Shown: positions 47,692 through 55,324, counted from the first letter of the stretch. The stretch is DNA of 64,000 nt from Desulfotomaculum sp. (GCA_017656165.1 JACDOL010000001.1:28493-92492), one strand, 5' to 3'. Numbers and translations are program-made. The notes: generated by a model not told the origin, from the sequence alone.

Positions 47692-48570
47692 ATGATCGAA
47701 GGTATAGTTGTTAAAGCCTACAGCGGTTACTATTATGTCCACGAAGGTAAAAATCAGTGGGTGTGCCGTTTAAGAGGAAAATTTCGTTTGACAAAAGAAA
47801 AAGTGCTGGTCGGTGACAGGGTAATTGTAAATCCGGCCGAAAAAAATACCGGTATGGTGTATAAGGTTCTAGAGAGAAAGAACAAGCTGGTACGTCCGCC
47901 GGTAGCTAACGTTGACCAGGCGGTAATTACATTTGCCATTCGTACCCCAGACCCCAACCTGGATTTGTTGGACAAGCTTCTGATTATGGCTGAAGGGGAA
48001 GGAATAAAACCGGTTATCTGTATAAACAAGGTGGATTTACTGTCTGACGGAGAATTAAATTGGTTGGAAGTTTACCGGGATGCTGGATACACTGTTCTAG
48101 TAACCAGTGCTGTGAAAAATATAGGTATCAAAGATTTAAAAAATATCCTTGCCGGAAAGATATCGGTTTTTGCCGGGCCTTCAGGGGTTGGTAAGTCCAG
48201 CCTGCTAAATGCCATACAGCCGGGATTGAAACTGAAAACCGGTGATGTAAGTAAAAAACTAAAGCGGGGTAGGCATACTACCAGGCACGTGGAATTGATA
48301 CCGCTGGAAAGTGGGGGATTGGTGGCTGATACTCCTGGCTTTTCCAGCTTGTACCTCCCGGATATATCTTCAGAAAAATTAGCTTATTATTTTCCCGAGT
48401 TCATAAAATACCTTGGTCAATGCCGTTTCAGCAGCTGCATGCATAATAAGGAACCAAACTGTGCAGTAAAAGATGCAGTGAAAAAAGGAGAAGTTAGTTC
48501 CAGGCGTTATCAGAGCTACCTCCATTTTTTAGATGAGATACAGGAAAGAGAAAGGAGATACAGTAAATGA
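47692..48570 (+). CDS. rsgA: Ribosome small subunit-dependent GTPase A
   Basis: 292-residue circularly permuted GTPase for 30S maturation. An OB fold (residues 1-70) precedes G4 (CINKVDLL), then G1 (AGPSGVGKSSLLN) and G3 (DTPGFSS), and a zinc knuckle with Cys-Cys-His-Cys (CRFSSCMHNKEPNC). CCGGAGG precedes the ATG. The kinase-rsgA-rpe order is the common Firmicute arrangement, and RsgA is a PrkC substrate in Bacillus. Confidence 0.95.
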   Translation: MIEGIVVKAYSGYYYVHEGKNQWVCRLRGKFRLTKEKVLVGDRVIVNPAEKNTGMVYKVLERKNKLVRPPVANVDQAVITFAIRTPDPNLDLLDKLLIMAEGEGIKPVICINKVDLLSDGELNWLEVYRDAGYTVLVTSAVKNIGIKDLKNILAGKISVFAGPSGVGKSSLLNAIQPGLKLKTGDVSKKLKRGRHTTRHVELIPLESGGLVADTPGFSSLYLPDISSEKLAYYFPEFIKYLGQCRFSSCMHNKEPNCAVKDAVKKGEVSSRRYQSYLHFLDEIQERERRYSK

Positions 48571-49232
48571 TAAAATTAGCTCCCTCTATACTGTCAGCGG
48601 ACTTTGCCAGGTTAGTGGATGATGTAAAAAATGTGGAAAAGGCCGGTGCCGAATACCTGCATATTGACGTGATGGATGGACGTTTTGTACCTAATATAAC
48701 CATCGGTCCCCTGGTTGTTAAGGCATTAAGGCCGTACAGTAAAATGTTTTTTGATGCACACCTGATGATAGTGGAGCCGGAAAAATATGTAGAGGATTTT
48801 GCTAAGGCAGGGGCAGACTTAATAACAGTACATGCAGAAGCCTGCGCCCACCTGCACAGGGTGGTAGCTCAAATTAAAGAAATGGGGGTCAAGGCAGGTG
48901 TGGCATTAAACCCTGCTACTCCTGTCAGTGCAGTGCAGCATGTGCTTCCATTGCTCGACCTTGTGCTTATAATGACAGTAAACCCCGGCTTTGGCGGACA
49001 AAAATTTATTCCCCAGGTACTGCCTAAAATTAGAGAAGTGCGGGAAATGATAGACAAATATGAACTGGAAACCGAGCTGCAGGTGGACGGTGGTATAAAC
49101 CCGGAAACTGCACCTCAGGTAGTTAAAGCTGGGGCCAGCGTGCTGGTTGCTGGATCAGCTGTTTTTAGTTCAGATAACGTAGAAATATCTATTCAAAAAT
49201 TAAGACGGGCAGCAAAAGGAGGTGTAAGTTAA
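48567..49232 (+). CDS. rpe: Ribulose-phosphate 3-epimerase
   Basis: 221-residue TIM-barrel epimerase of the pentose phosphate pathway. APSILSADFARL, HIDVMDGRFVPNITIGP (metal site), VNPGFGGQKFIP and QVDGGINPE are all conserved. The ATG overlaps the rsgA stop by 4 bases. Its own stop shares a base with the RCKP gene. Confidence 0.95.
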   Translation: MIKLAPSILSADFARLVDDVKNVEKAGAEYLHIDVMDGRFVPNITIGPLVVKALRPYSKMFFDAHLMIVEPEKYVEDFAKAGADLITVHAEACAHLHRVVAQIKEMGVKAGVALNPATPVSAVQHVLPLLDLVLIMTVNPGFGGQKFIPQVLPKIREVREMIDKYELETELQVDGGINPETAPQVVKAGASVLVAGSAVFSSDNVEISIQKLRRAAKGGVS

Positions 49233-49357
49233 TGGCCATTTGGAAGTGTAACGAGTGCGGTGAAACAAAAGAAGGACGCTGTAAGCCCAGAAAATGCCCG
49301 GCTTGTGGAGCTTCAGGCACAAACGTTTTTGAGAAAGCTGAAGAGGGTAATAAATAG
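49232..49357 (+). CDS. RCKP-type rubredoxin-like small protein
   Basis: A 41-residue protein beginning MAIWKCNECGETKEGRCKPR and continuing with KCPACGASG. Two CxxC knuckles (residues 6-9 and 22-25) fit one bound iron or zinc, and GRCKPRKCP is the signature of the RCKP rubredoxin-like group found with rubrerythrin and ferritin-like proteins in anaerobes. AGGAGGTGTAAG lies upstream, and the ATG overlaps the rpe stop (TAATG), so it is the last gene of the operon. Function unknown; electron transfer or a zinc ribbon role are both possible. Confidence 0.75.
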   Translation: MAIWKCNECGETKEGRCKPRKCPACGASGTNVFEKAEEGNK

Positions 49358-49397
49358 TAATTGTAATGTGCAGTTATTATACATGTAAATATTGTCA

Positions 49398-49429
49398 CCC
49401 CCCCTGGACAAACCTAAGGGGGGTTTGTT
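49398..49429 (+). terminator. Terminator-like C7/G6 hairpin at the end of the kinase-rpe operon
   Basis: CCCCCCC (49398-49404) can pair with GGGGGG (49418-49423), followed by TTTGTT. It overlaps the promoter of the riboswitch transcript. Confidence 0.5.
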
Positions 49430-49434
49430 ATAAT
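49405..49434 (+). promoter_or_regulatory. Promoter of the c-di-AMP riboswitch transcript
   Basis: TGGACA (49405-49410), an 18-base spacer and a perfect TATAAT (49429-49434). The start would be about 15 bases before the riboswitch. Confidence 0.65.
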
Positions 49435-49456
49435 GTTGGTTGAATTGAATATTTAA

Positions 49457-49595
49457 GATCGCTGAGTCTTCGTCGTGAAGAGCGGGGGAACCAACTTTTA
49501 GGGGTGAATCCGATAATCGGTAGGGCTATCCGACAGTCCGAACCCGTCAGCTAACCTCGTAAGCGTGGTGGGATTTGACAGAAAGCAGTCATAAA
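49457..49595 (+). promoter_or_regulatory. c-di-AMP riboswitch (ydaO-yuaA type)
   Basis: The conserved blocks of the ydaO class are present in order: CGCTGAGTCTTCG, GAGCGGGGGAACCAAC (the hallmark GGGGGAACC), TTAGGGGTGAATCC, GGGCTATCCGACAGTCCGAA, CCCGTCAGCTAACCTCG and GGGATTTGACAGAAAGCAG. It lies upstream of a glycine-betaine transporter, a known regulon: binding of c-di-AMP promotes termination, so betaine uptake falls when c-di-AMP is high. The ydaO core is easily recognised by eye; a covariance model would fix its exact ends. Confidence 0.92.
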
Positions 49596-49615
49596 ACTGC
49601 TTTTGACTCAACGTG

Positions 49616-49637
49616 CCCCCTCGCAGGGGTTTTTTTG
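49616..49637 (+). terminator. Expression-platform terminator of the c-di-AMP riboswitch
   Basis: CCCCTCGCAGGGG followed by seven or eight T (49630-49637). A preceding hairpin, AAAGCAGT/ACTGCTTT (about 49582-49602), probably takes part in the switch. Confidence 0.85.
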
Positions 49638-49727
49638 TTGCCATTTTTTGTTATTAGTTAAATAAAAATGTTTTTCAATGGTCACACTAAAATGACGACG
49701 TGATTTTATTAAGAAAGAGGTTAGTAT

Positions 49728-50930
49728 ATGAGTAAGCTGATAGTTAAAGATTTAGTAAAAATATTTGGTAAAGATCCTAAAAAAGCATTAGAATTGACAA
49801 AACAGGGATTGAGTAAAAAAGAAATATTTGAAAAAACTGGTCAAACGGTAGGCGTATTAAATGCCGACTTTGAAGTTCAAGCCGGTGAAATTTTTGTTAT
49901 TATGGGGCTGTCCGGCAGTGGTAAATCAACGCTCCTGCGCCTTATAAATAGGTTAATTGAACCTACCAGCGGAAAGGTATACATAGATGGGGAAGACATT
50001 ACAGCTGCAGATGGAGAAAAATTGAGGGAAATAAGAAGGCAGAAGTTGGGTATGGTATTCCAGCGGTTTGCCCTTTTCCCACACCGCAGTGTTCTAGACA
50101 ATGCTGCTTTTGGCCTAGAGATACAGGGCGTTGAAGAGAAGGAACGTCATGAAAAAGCATATAAAGCACTGGAACTGGTAGGCTTAAAGGGCTGGGAGCA
50201 TTCTGATGTTAGCCAACTTTCCGGTGGTATGCAGCAGAGAGTTGGTTTGGCCAGAGCCCTGGCCAGTGACCCGGATATTCTTTTGATGGACGAAGCTTTC
50301 AGTGCGTTGGACCCGCTAATTAGAAAAGACATGCAGGATGAATTACTGGATATACAAAGTAAGATGAATAAAACAATTATTTTTGTTACCCATGACTTGG
50401 ACGAAGCGTTAAGAATTGGAGATCGCATTGCATTAATGAAGGATGGGGAAGTGGTGCAAATCGGCACCCCGGAACAAATTTTAACTAACCCTGCTAACGA
50501 TTATGTTGAGCGGTTTGTTGAAGATGTAGATATGTCTAAGGTACTTACTGCAGAAGGAATTATGAAAAGGCCTGATGTTGTGGTTACAACTAAAGACGGT
50601 CCGCGATATGCACTGCGCTTAATGCGTGAGAAAGGGCTTTCCAGTATCTTTGTAACATCCAGGGATCGTAAACTTAAAGGTATTGTAACTGCCGACTGCT
50701 GTGTAGATGCTGTAGTAAACGGCTATAATGACATAAACCGGTTAATAATACCTGATGTCCCTAAAGTGTCTCCCGACACCAATTTACAGGACATCATCCC
50801 CCTGCTGGCTGATTCAAAATACCCGGTTGCCGTAGTAAATGAAGAAGACAGGCTGCTTGGTGTCATTGTAAGAGGTGCATTACTGGCCGGTATGATGAAG
50901 AAAGGGGGAGATGAAGATGGTGCTGCCTAA
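49728..50930 (+). CDS. Glycine betaine/proline ABC transporter, ATP-binding protein with CBS domains
   Basis: 400-residue OpuAA/ProV-type ATPase. An N-terminal helical extension typical of the QAT family (LTKQGLSKKEIFEKTG) precedes Walker A MGLSGSGKSTLLR, the Q loop, signature LSGGMQQRVGLARALA and Walker B ILLMDEAFSALDP with H-loop VTHDLDEA. The C-terminal 120 residues contain a CBS pair, which in OpuA senses ionic strength and in some relatives binds c-di-AMP. AGAGGTTAG precedes the ATG. First gene under the riboswitch. Confidence 0.94.
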   Translation: MSKLIVKDLVKIFGKDPKKALELTKQGLSKKEIFEKTGQTVGVLNADFEVQAGEIFVIMGLSGSGKSTLLRLINRLIEPTSGKVYIDGEDITAADGEKLREIRRQKLGMVFQRFALFPHRSVLDNAAFGLEIQGVEEKERHEKAYKALELVGLKGWEHSDVSQLSGGMQQRVGLARALASDPDILLMDEAFSALDPLIRKDMQDELLDIQSKMNKTIIFVTHDLDEALRIGDRIALMKDGEVVQIGTPEQILTNPANDYVERFVEDVDMSKVLTAEGIMKRPDVVVTTKDGPRYALRLMREKGLSSIFVTSRDRKLKGIVTADCCVDAVVNGYNDINRLIIPDVPKVSPDTNLQDIIPLLADSKYPVAVVNEEDRLLGVIVRGALLAGMMKKGGDEDGAA

Positions 50931-51756
50931 AATACCTATAGGGGATACAGTGGCATGGCTGGTTGATGCAGCCGATGAATATTTCGGTTGGCTTTTTGAT
51001 TTTATTACTGATGTAATTAATTTCTTGGTGGGGAATTTTACAGATCTTCTCATCGGGATGCCGCCATTGATTTTTATAGCTATTGTAGCATTAATAGGCT
51101 GGAGATTGGCCGGGATAAAAGTAGCTATAGGTTCAGTTTTGGGGCTTTTTTTAATTTGGAACATGGATATGTGGAAACCAGCTATGGAAACTATTTCACT
51201 AGTGGTGATCGCTACCGTTATCTCATTAATAATTAGTATCCCGTTGGGAATTGCCACTGCCCGCAGTGATATGGTACATAGGTTGGTTATGCCTGTGCTG
51301 GACTTTATGCAAACGATGCCGCCGTTTGTTTACCTTGTACCGGTGGTTATCCTATTTGCCATTGGTAATGTACCGGGATTAATTGCAACGGTAGTATTTG
51401 CTATGCCACCTGCAATTCGCCTGACAGGTCTGGGTATAAGACAGGTACCCAAGGACTTGGTAGAAGCTGCCGAGGCCTTCGGGGCCACTGAAGGGCAAAA
51501 GTTAGTAAAGGTACAGCTGCCGCTGGCCATGCCTACAATCATGGCTGGTGTTAACCAATGTATTCTGCTGGCCCTTTCAATGGTTGTTATTGCAGCCATG
51601 GTTGGAGTTGGCGGTCTCGGCGGTATGGTTCTGCGCGGAATCCAGCGCCTGGATGTGGGGATGGGTTTTGAGGCTGGACTTTCAATTGTCATTATAGCCA
51701 TTATTTTAGACCGCGTTACACAAAAAATCGGCGGTAAAAGAAAAACAACTACGTAA
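50917..51756 (+). CDS. Glycine betaine/proline ABC transporter, permease
   Basis: 279-residue OpuAB/ProW-type permease with about seven membrane segments. The permease coupling motif is around EAAEAFGATEGQKLVKVQLPLAMPTI (about residues 185-210). ATG at 50917 has GGGGGAG about 6 bases upstream; the overlapping ATG at 50911 is too close to it. It overlaps the ATPase gene by 14 bases. Confidence 0.93.
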   Translation: MVLPKIPIGDTVAWLVDAADEYFGWLFDFITDVINFLVGNFTDLLIGMPPLIFIAIVALIGWRLAGIKVAIGSVLGLFLIWNMDMWKPAMETISLVVIATVISLIISIPLGIATARSDMVHRLVMPVLDFMQTMPPFVYLVPVVILFAIGNVPGLIATVVFAMPPAIRLTGLGIRQVPKDLVEAAEAFGATEGQKLVKVQLPLAMPTIMAGVNQCILLALSMVVIAAMVGVGGLGGMVLRGIQRLDVGMGFEAGLSIVIIAIILDRVTQKIGGKRKTTT

Positions 51757-51796
51757 GTAGTTATTAATAAAAAATGAAGGGGAGTGGAATAGCAAA

Positions 51797-52681
51797 ATGA
51801 GGAAGTTTGCAAAGCTGTTCAGTGTTGTGGCCATTGTAATGATGTTTGCAGTGGCACTTGCAGGATGTGCCGGGGGCGGCGGTGAAGCAGAAGATCAAGC
51901 TGCCGACAAAAAAGGTAAGGTTACCCTGGGATACGTTCAATGGGATTCTGAAATTGCCAGTACTCACGTTGTAAAAGAAGTTTTAGAAAGCAAGCTGGGT
52001 TATGAAGTGGAGGCAGTGGCAGTGGATGCTGCACCCATGTGGACCGGTATTGCTGAAGGCCAATTTGATGCCATTGTATCAGCCTGGCTGCCTGGCACTC
52101 ACGCCGATTATTATGCGAAGGTGAAAGATGATGTAGAAAACCTTGGGCCCAACCTGGAAGGTGCCAAGATTGGCCTGGTTGTTCCTTCATACGTTGAAAT
52201 TAATTCTATTGAAGAATTAAACAGTGTGAAAGATAAGTTTGACGGCAAAATTATTGGTATTGAGCCTGGTGCCGGCATTATGAGTGCTACTGAAAATGCT
52301 ATTCAAGAATACGGTTTGGACTTTGAACTGGTTGACAGCAGCAGTGCGGCCATGGCTGCATCCTTGAAGAAAGCCATAAATGACAATGAGTGGATTGTAG
52401 TAACGGGTTGGACTCCGCACTGGAAGTTTGCAAAGTTTGATCTGAAATACTTGGATGATCCTAAAGGTGTTTACGGTGGTGAGGAACACATTGCTACCGT
52501 TGTTCGCAAAGGTTTGAAAGAAGATAATGAAGAGCTTTACAAATTCCTGGATAACTTCAAGTGGACACCGGAAGATATGCAGGCTGTTATGCTGAAAATA
52601 GAGGAAGGTATGTCTCCGGAAGAAGCAGCTAAGGAATGGGTAGAAAATAACAGCGACAAAGTAGAAAAGTGGCTTCCCTAG
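51797..52681 (+). CDS. Glycine betaine-binding lipoprotein (OpuAC type)
   Basis: 294 residues. A lipoprotein signal peptide ends in the lipobox LAGC (Cys about residue 23), followed by an acidic, glycine-rich linker. The binding domain has YVQWDSEIASTHVVKEVL, MWTGIAEGQFDAIVSAWLPG (aromatic betaine box Trp residues), EPGAGIMSATE and VVTGWTPHWKFAKFDL, typical of OpuAC. AGGGGAGTGG lies upstream. It completes a three-gene importer for compatible solutes. Confidence 0.94.
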   Translation: MRKFAKLFSVVAIVMMFAVALAGCAGGGGEAEDQAADKKGKVTLGYVQWDSEIASTHVVKEVLESKLGYEVEAVAVDAAPMWTGIAEGQFDAIVSAWLPGTHADYYAKVKDDVENLGPNLEGAKIGLVVPSYVEINSIEELNSVKDKFDGKIIGIEPGAGIMSATENAIQEYGLDFELVDSSSAAMAASLKKAINDNEWIVVTGWTPHWKFAKFDLKYLDDPKGVYGGEEHIATVVRKGLKEDNEELYKFLDNFKWTPEDMQAVMLKIEEGMSPEEAAKEWVENNSDKVEKWLP

Positions 52682-52700
52682 GTATTAACCTTGGTTAAAG

Positions 52701-52729
52701 AGGGGTTTAAATTAAGCCCCTTTTTTTTT
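52701..52729 (+). terminator. Terminator of the betaine transporter operon
   Basis: AGGGGTTTAA (52701-52710) pairs with TTAAGCCCCT (52712-52721) with one G-U pair, followed by eight T. Confidence 0.88.
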
Positions 52730-52742
52730 ACACTATCCGGGA

Positions 52743-52788
52743 AATATAAGTTTTGACGCAGCCAGGGTAATTACCAGTACCTTGGTGG
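52743..52788 (+). repeat. Dispersed intergenic repeat, copy F (both ends, centre deleted)
   Basis: TATAAGTTTTGACGCAGCC is followed by AGGGTAATTACC (left arm) and, with nothing in between, AGTACCTTGGTGG (end of right arm). The element is reduced to its ends in 46 bases. It lies between the betaine operon terminator and the promoter at 52796. Confidence 0.7.
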
Positions 52789-52795
52789 TATTTAG

Positions 52796-52824
52796 TTGAC
52801 ACCGGGGTATTAAAGTAGTAAAAT
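52796..52824 (+). promoter_or_regulatory. Promoter of the 95-residue orphan gene
   Basis: TTGACA (52796-52801), a 17-base spacer and TAAAAT (52819-52824). Transcription should start near 52831, which supports the ATG at 52902. Confidence 0.75.
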
Positions 52825-52901
52825 TTGCTTTGTTAACCAGAAGTTATTTTATTTTTAAAGCAGAAATTTGGAAATGTTATTGCCAGGAGGTGCTGTACAT
52901 C

Positions 52902-53189
52902 ATGGAAGGTGCTTATAATATCATTGAGGTTCCACTAGTGGAAGAGCTGGCTAAACAGATGGAAAACGAAGGTATGAACTCCAGTGAGGCTTTTAAATTT
53001 AGAATAGATTTACTCTATTTTGCCAACTACCTGCGTACATATTTCAATAAAGAGCTGGAAGAGGCTGACGAGATGGATCTTGCAGAATATAAGAAATTTT
53101 TAAGTCAAGATATAACTTTTTACGACTTGGAAGAAAGACGGTATGAAAATGCTAAACTGGCCTTACAAAAGTTAAAAGGAGCACAATAG
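52902..53189 (+). CDS. Conserved-looking hypothetical protein, 95 residues
   Basis: I do not recognise this gene. The product is small, acidic and probably all-helical, soluble, with no signal peptide and no cysteines. Segments such as VEELAKQMENEGM, FRIDLLYFANYLRTYFNKEL and EERRYENAKLALQKLK look amphipathic. AGGAGGTG lies 9 bases before the ATG. It has its own consensus promoter and is followed immediately by the FMN riboswitch promoter, so it is monocistronic or reads into the rib leader. Confidence 0.6.
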   Translation: MEGAYNIIEVPLVEELAKQMENEGMNSSEAFKFRIDLLYFANYLRTYFNKELEEADEMDLAEYKKFLSQDITFYDLEERRYENAKLALQKLKGAQ

Positions 53190-53202
53190 AACAAGCTATT
53201 TA

Positions 53203-53231
53203 TTGACATTGGAAGCAGCTGGTTCTATAAT
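53203..53231 (+). promoter_or_regulatory. Promoter of the rib operon
   Basis: TTGACA (53203-53208), 17-base spacer and perfect TATAAT (53226-53231), about 25 bases ahead of the FMN riboswitch. Confidence 0.85.
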
Positions 53232-53256
53232 TATTATTAGCATAACTAAATATTAG

Positions 53257-53375
53257 CGAAAACCTTCGGGGAACGGTGAAATTCCGTACCGGCGGTGAAA
53301 GCCCGCGAACCCTTAACAGGGTCGATTCGGTGGAATTCCGAAGCCGACAGTATAGTCTGGATGGGAGAAGGTGTT
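53257..53375 (+). promoter_or_regulatory. FMN riboswitch (RFN element)
   Basis: All RFN blocks are visible: CCTTCGGGGAACGGTGAAAT, TCCGTACCGGCGGTGAAAGC, CCCGCGAACCCTTAACAGGG, GATTCGGTGGAATTCCGAAG, CCGACAGTATAGTCTGGATG and GGAGAAGGTG, the last pairing with the first to close the aptamer. FMN binding should stop transcription at the terminator at 53450 and shut off ribD-ribE-ribBA-ribH. Confidence 0.96.
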
Positions 53376-53449
53376 TAATTATTCTATATACCATAATTAA
53401 AAATATGGCATGTAGAGTATATTGGTGTTTTTTTGCCATTTGGTTTGAC

Positions 53450-53480
53450 CCCCGGAGTGAAATAACTCCGGGGTTTTTTT
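53450..53480 (+). terminator. Expression-platform terminator of the FMN riboswitch
   Basis: CCCCGGAGT (53450-53458) pairs with ACTCCGGGG (53465-53473), followed by seven T. Confidence 0.9.
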
Positions 53481-53517
53481 AATATTAGTGATGAAAAAGA
53501 GGTGCTGTTAGTAAAGT

Positions 53518-54663
53518 ATGCCGCAAGCCGGGGAAAATAATGACAGGTATTTTATGCAGGAAGCACTTAAGCTGGCAGCAAAAGCAGAAGGATATACAAG
53601 CCCAAACCCATTAGTAGGAGCAGTGGTAGTAAAAGATAATCGTATTGTGGGCAGGGGGTACCACAAAAAAGCCGGGACCCCACATGCTGAAGTACATGCT
53701 CTTAATAATGCTGGGGAACTGGCCAGGGGAGGAACAATTTATGTAACCTTGGAGCCATGCTGTCATTATGGACGAACTCCTCCCTGTACAGAAGCTATAA
53801 AAGCGGCCGGGATCAAAAGGGTTGTGGTAGCTATGACCGATCCCAACCCGCTGGTAGCTGGGAAAGGTTTAAAAATATTAAAAGAGGCAGGAATTGAAGT
53901 TACAACCGGTGTTTTGGCCGATGAAGCTGCCAGGTTAAATGAGGTTTTTATAAAATATATTACTACCGGTAGACCTTTTGTTGTATTAAAAGCTGCTGTC
54001 AGTTTAGACGGTAAAATAGCTACAGTTACTGGAGAATCTAAATGGATTACAGGACCGGAATCCCGGGAGTATACCCACCATCTGCGGCACAGGTATGATG
54101 CTATTTTGGTCGGGATTAATACTGTCTTAACTGATAATCCTTCTTTGACTGCCAGGCTGCCGGGGGGCGGTGGTATTGACCCTGTAAGAGTAATTTTAGA
54201 CAGCAAATGCCGTACACCTCTTAATGCTAAAATAATTAACCAGTCATCAAAGGCAAAAACAATAATTGCCTGTACAAAAGATGCACCCGAAGATAGAATA
54301 AAAGCCTTAAAAGAAGCTGGTACTGAAGTAATTGTTCTTCCCCATAAAGAGGGGAAGGTTGATATCCTGGAGCTGCTGAAAGAATTAGGCAGACGCCAGG
54401 TAACCAGTATACTGGTTGAAGGCGGGGCACAGGTCCACGGGTCATTTTTAACTGCTGGAGCAGTGGATAAAGTGTACTGGTTTATTGCTCCCTTACTTAT
54501 TGGTGGCGGTAAAGCACCAGGAGCGGTGGCAGGTGAAGGAATTAAAAAGCTGTCAGAAGCTGTCCGGCTAAGTGAATTAAAAGTACACCGGCTTGGACCT
54601 GATATATGTATAGAGGGTTATAACCTTGAAGGAGGTATGAGGCCATATTTACGGGAATTGTAG
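53518..54663 (+). CDS. ribD: Bifunctional riboflavin deaminase/reductase
   Basis: 381 residues. The N-terminal deaminase has the zinc motif HAEVHAL and PCCHYGRTPPC (about residues 58-95); the C-terminal reductase has AVSLDGKIATVTGESKWITG and LVEGGAQVHGSFL. It carries out the second and third steps of riboflavin synthesis. The ribosome-binding site GAGGTG lies about 12 bases upstream of the ATG, longer than ideal. Its C-terminal codons overlap the start region of ribE. Confidence 0.94.
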   Translation: MPQAGENNDRYFMQEALKLAAKAEGYTSPNPLVGAVVVKDNRIVGRGYHKKAGTPHAEVHALNNAGELARGGTIYVTLEPCCHYGRTPPCTEAIKAAGIKRVVVAMTDPNPLVAGKGLKILKEAGIEVTTGVLADEAARLNEVFIKYITTGRPFVVLKAAVSLDGKIATVTGESKWITGPESREYTHHLRHRYDAILVGINTVLTDNPSLTARLPGGGGIDPVRVILDSKCRTPLNAKIINQSSKAKTIIACTKDAPEDRIKALKEAGTEVIVLPHKEGKVDILELLKELGRRQVTSILVEGGAQVHGSFLTAGAVDKVYWFIAPLLIGGGKAPGAVAGEGIKKLSEAVRLSELKVHRLGPDICIEGYNLEGGMRPYLREL

Positions 54664-55304
54664 AAGAAATAGGGACTATTAAGAACATTACCCGGGGTGC
54701 TCATTCTGCCAAACTGCATATCAAGGCCAGCAAAGTACTTGAAGATATAAAAATAGGTGACAGTATTGCAGTTAATGGAGTGTGCCTGACAGCCACCACT
54801 TTTGATAAGGAAAGCTTTGCAGCAGATGCCATGGCTGAGACATTGGATAAAACAAATCTTGGTAAGCTCGCTCCGGGACATAAAGTTAACCTGGAACGGG
54901 CATTAAGTTTAAAAGACAGGTTAGGGGGGCACCTGGTAACAGGCCATGTTGACGGCGTGGGAACAATAGTAAAGGTTCAGCGCTGCGATATAGCTGTATT
55001 AATTACCGTTCAGGCACCGGAACATATTATGCGTTATGTGGTAAAAAAAGGTTCAATAGCCATTGACGGCACCAGTTTAACAGTGGTTGACGTTAAGCCT
55101 GATTCACTTCAGGTGTCGTTGATTCCCCATACAGCCCACCACACAATTTTAGGCAGTAAAACGACGGGAGACATGGTAAACCTAGAAGCAGATGTGCTGG
55201 GCAAGTATGTAGAAAAATTCCTGCAGCGGGAAGCAAGCAGTAATGGAACTAATAACAGGGAAGCTTTAACTAAAGAGTTTTTATTCAAGCACGGGTTTGC
55301 CTAA
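54645..55304 (+). CDS. ribE: Riboflavin synthase, alpha chain, with apparent ATA start codon
   Basis: 219 residues forming two lumazine-binding repeats; dismutates two lumazines to riboflavin. The conserved start of the family (usually M-FTGIVEEIGTI) is present in frame from 54648 as FTGIVEEIGTIKN, but the codon before it is ATA (54645-54647), not ATG. AAGGAGG lies 8 bases upstream, exactly where expected. No ATG, GTG or TTG occurs in frame until GTG at 54780 (codon 46), inside the conserved GVCLTA motif, so a start there would delete half of the first domain. The second repeat starts GHLVTGHVDGVG. Initiation at ATA, or a base error in this sequence, are the two explanations. Confidence 0.85.
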   Translation: MFTGIVEEIGTIKNITRGAHSAKLHIKASKVLEDIKIGDSIAVNGVCLTATTFDKESFAADAMAETLDKTNLGKLAPGHKVNLERALSLKDRLGGHLVTGHVDGVGTIVKVQRCDIAVLITVQAPEHIMRYVVKKGSIAIDGTSLTVVDVKPDSLQVSLIPHTAHHTILGSKTTGDMVNLEADVLGKYVEKFLQREASSNGTNNREALTKEFLFKHGFA

Positions 55305-55324
55305 TTTTGTAGGGAGGGTGTGTC

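Noticed and set aside
54636..54663. Possible frameshift in ribD or ribE explaining the missing ATG, since an ATG lies at 54637 in the ribD frame.
   Set aside because: That ATG is in the ribD frame and reaches the ribD stop after seven more codons. The ribE frame is intact from the conserved N-terminus on, so only the initiator base is unusual.
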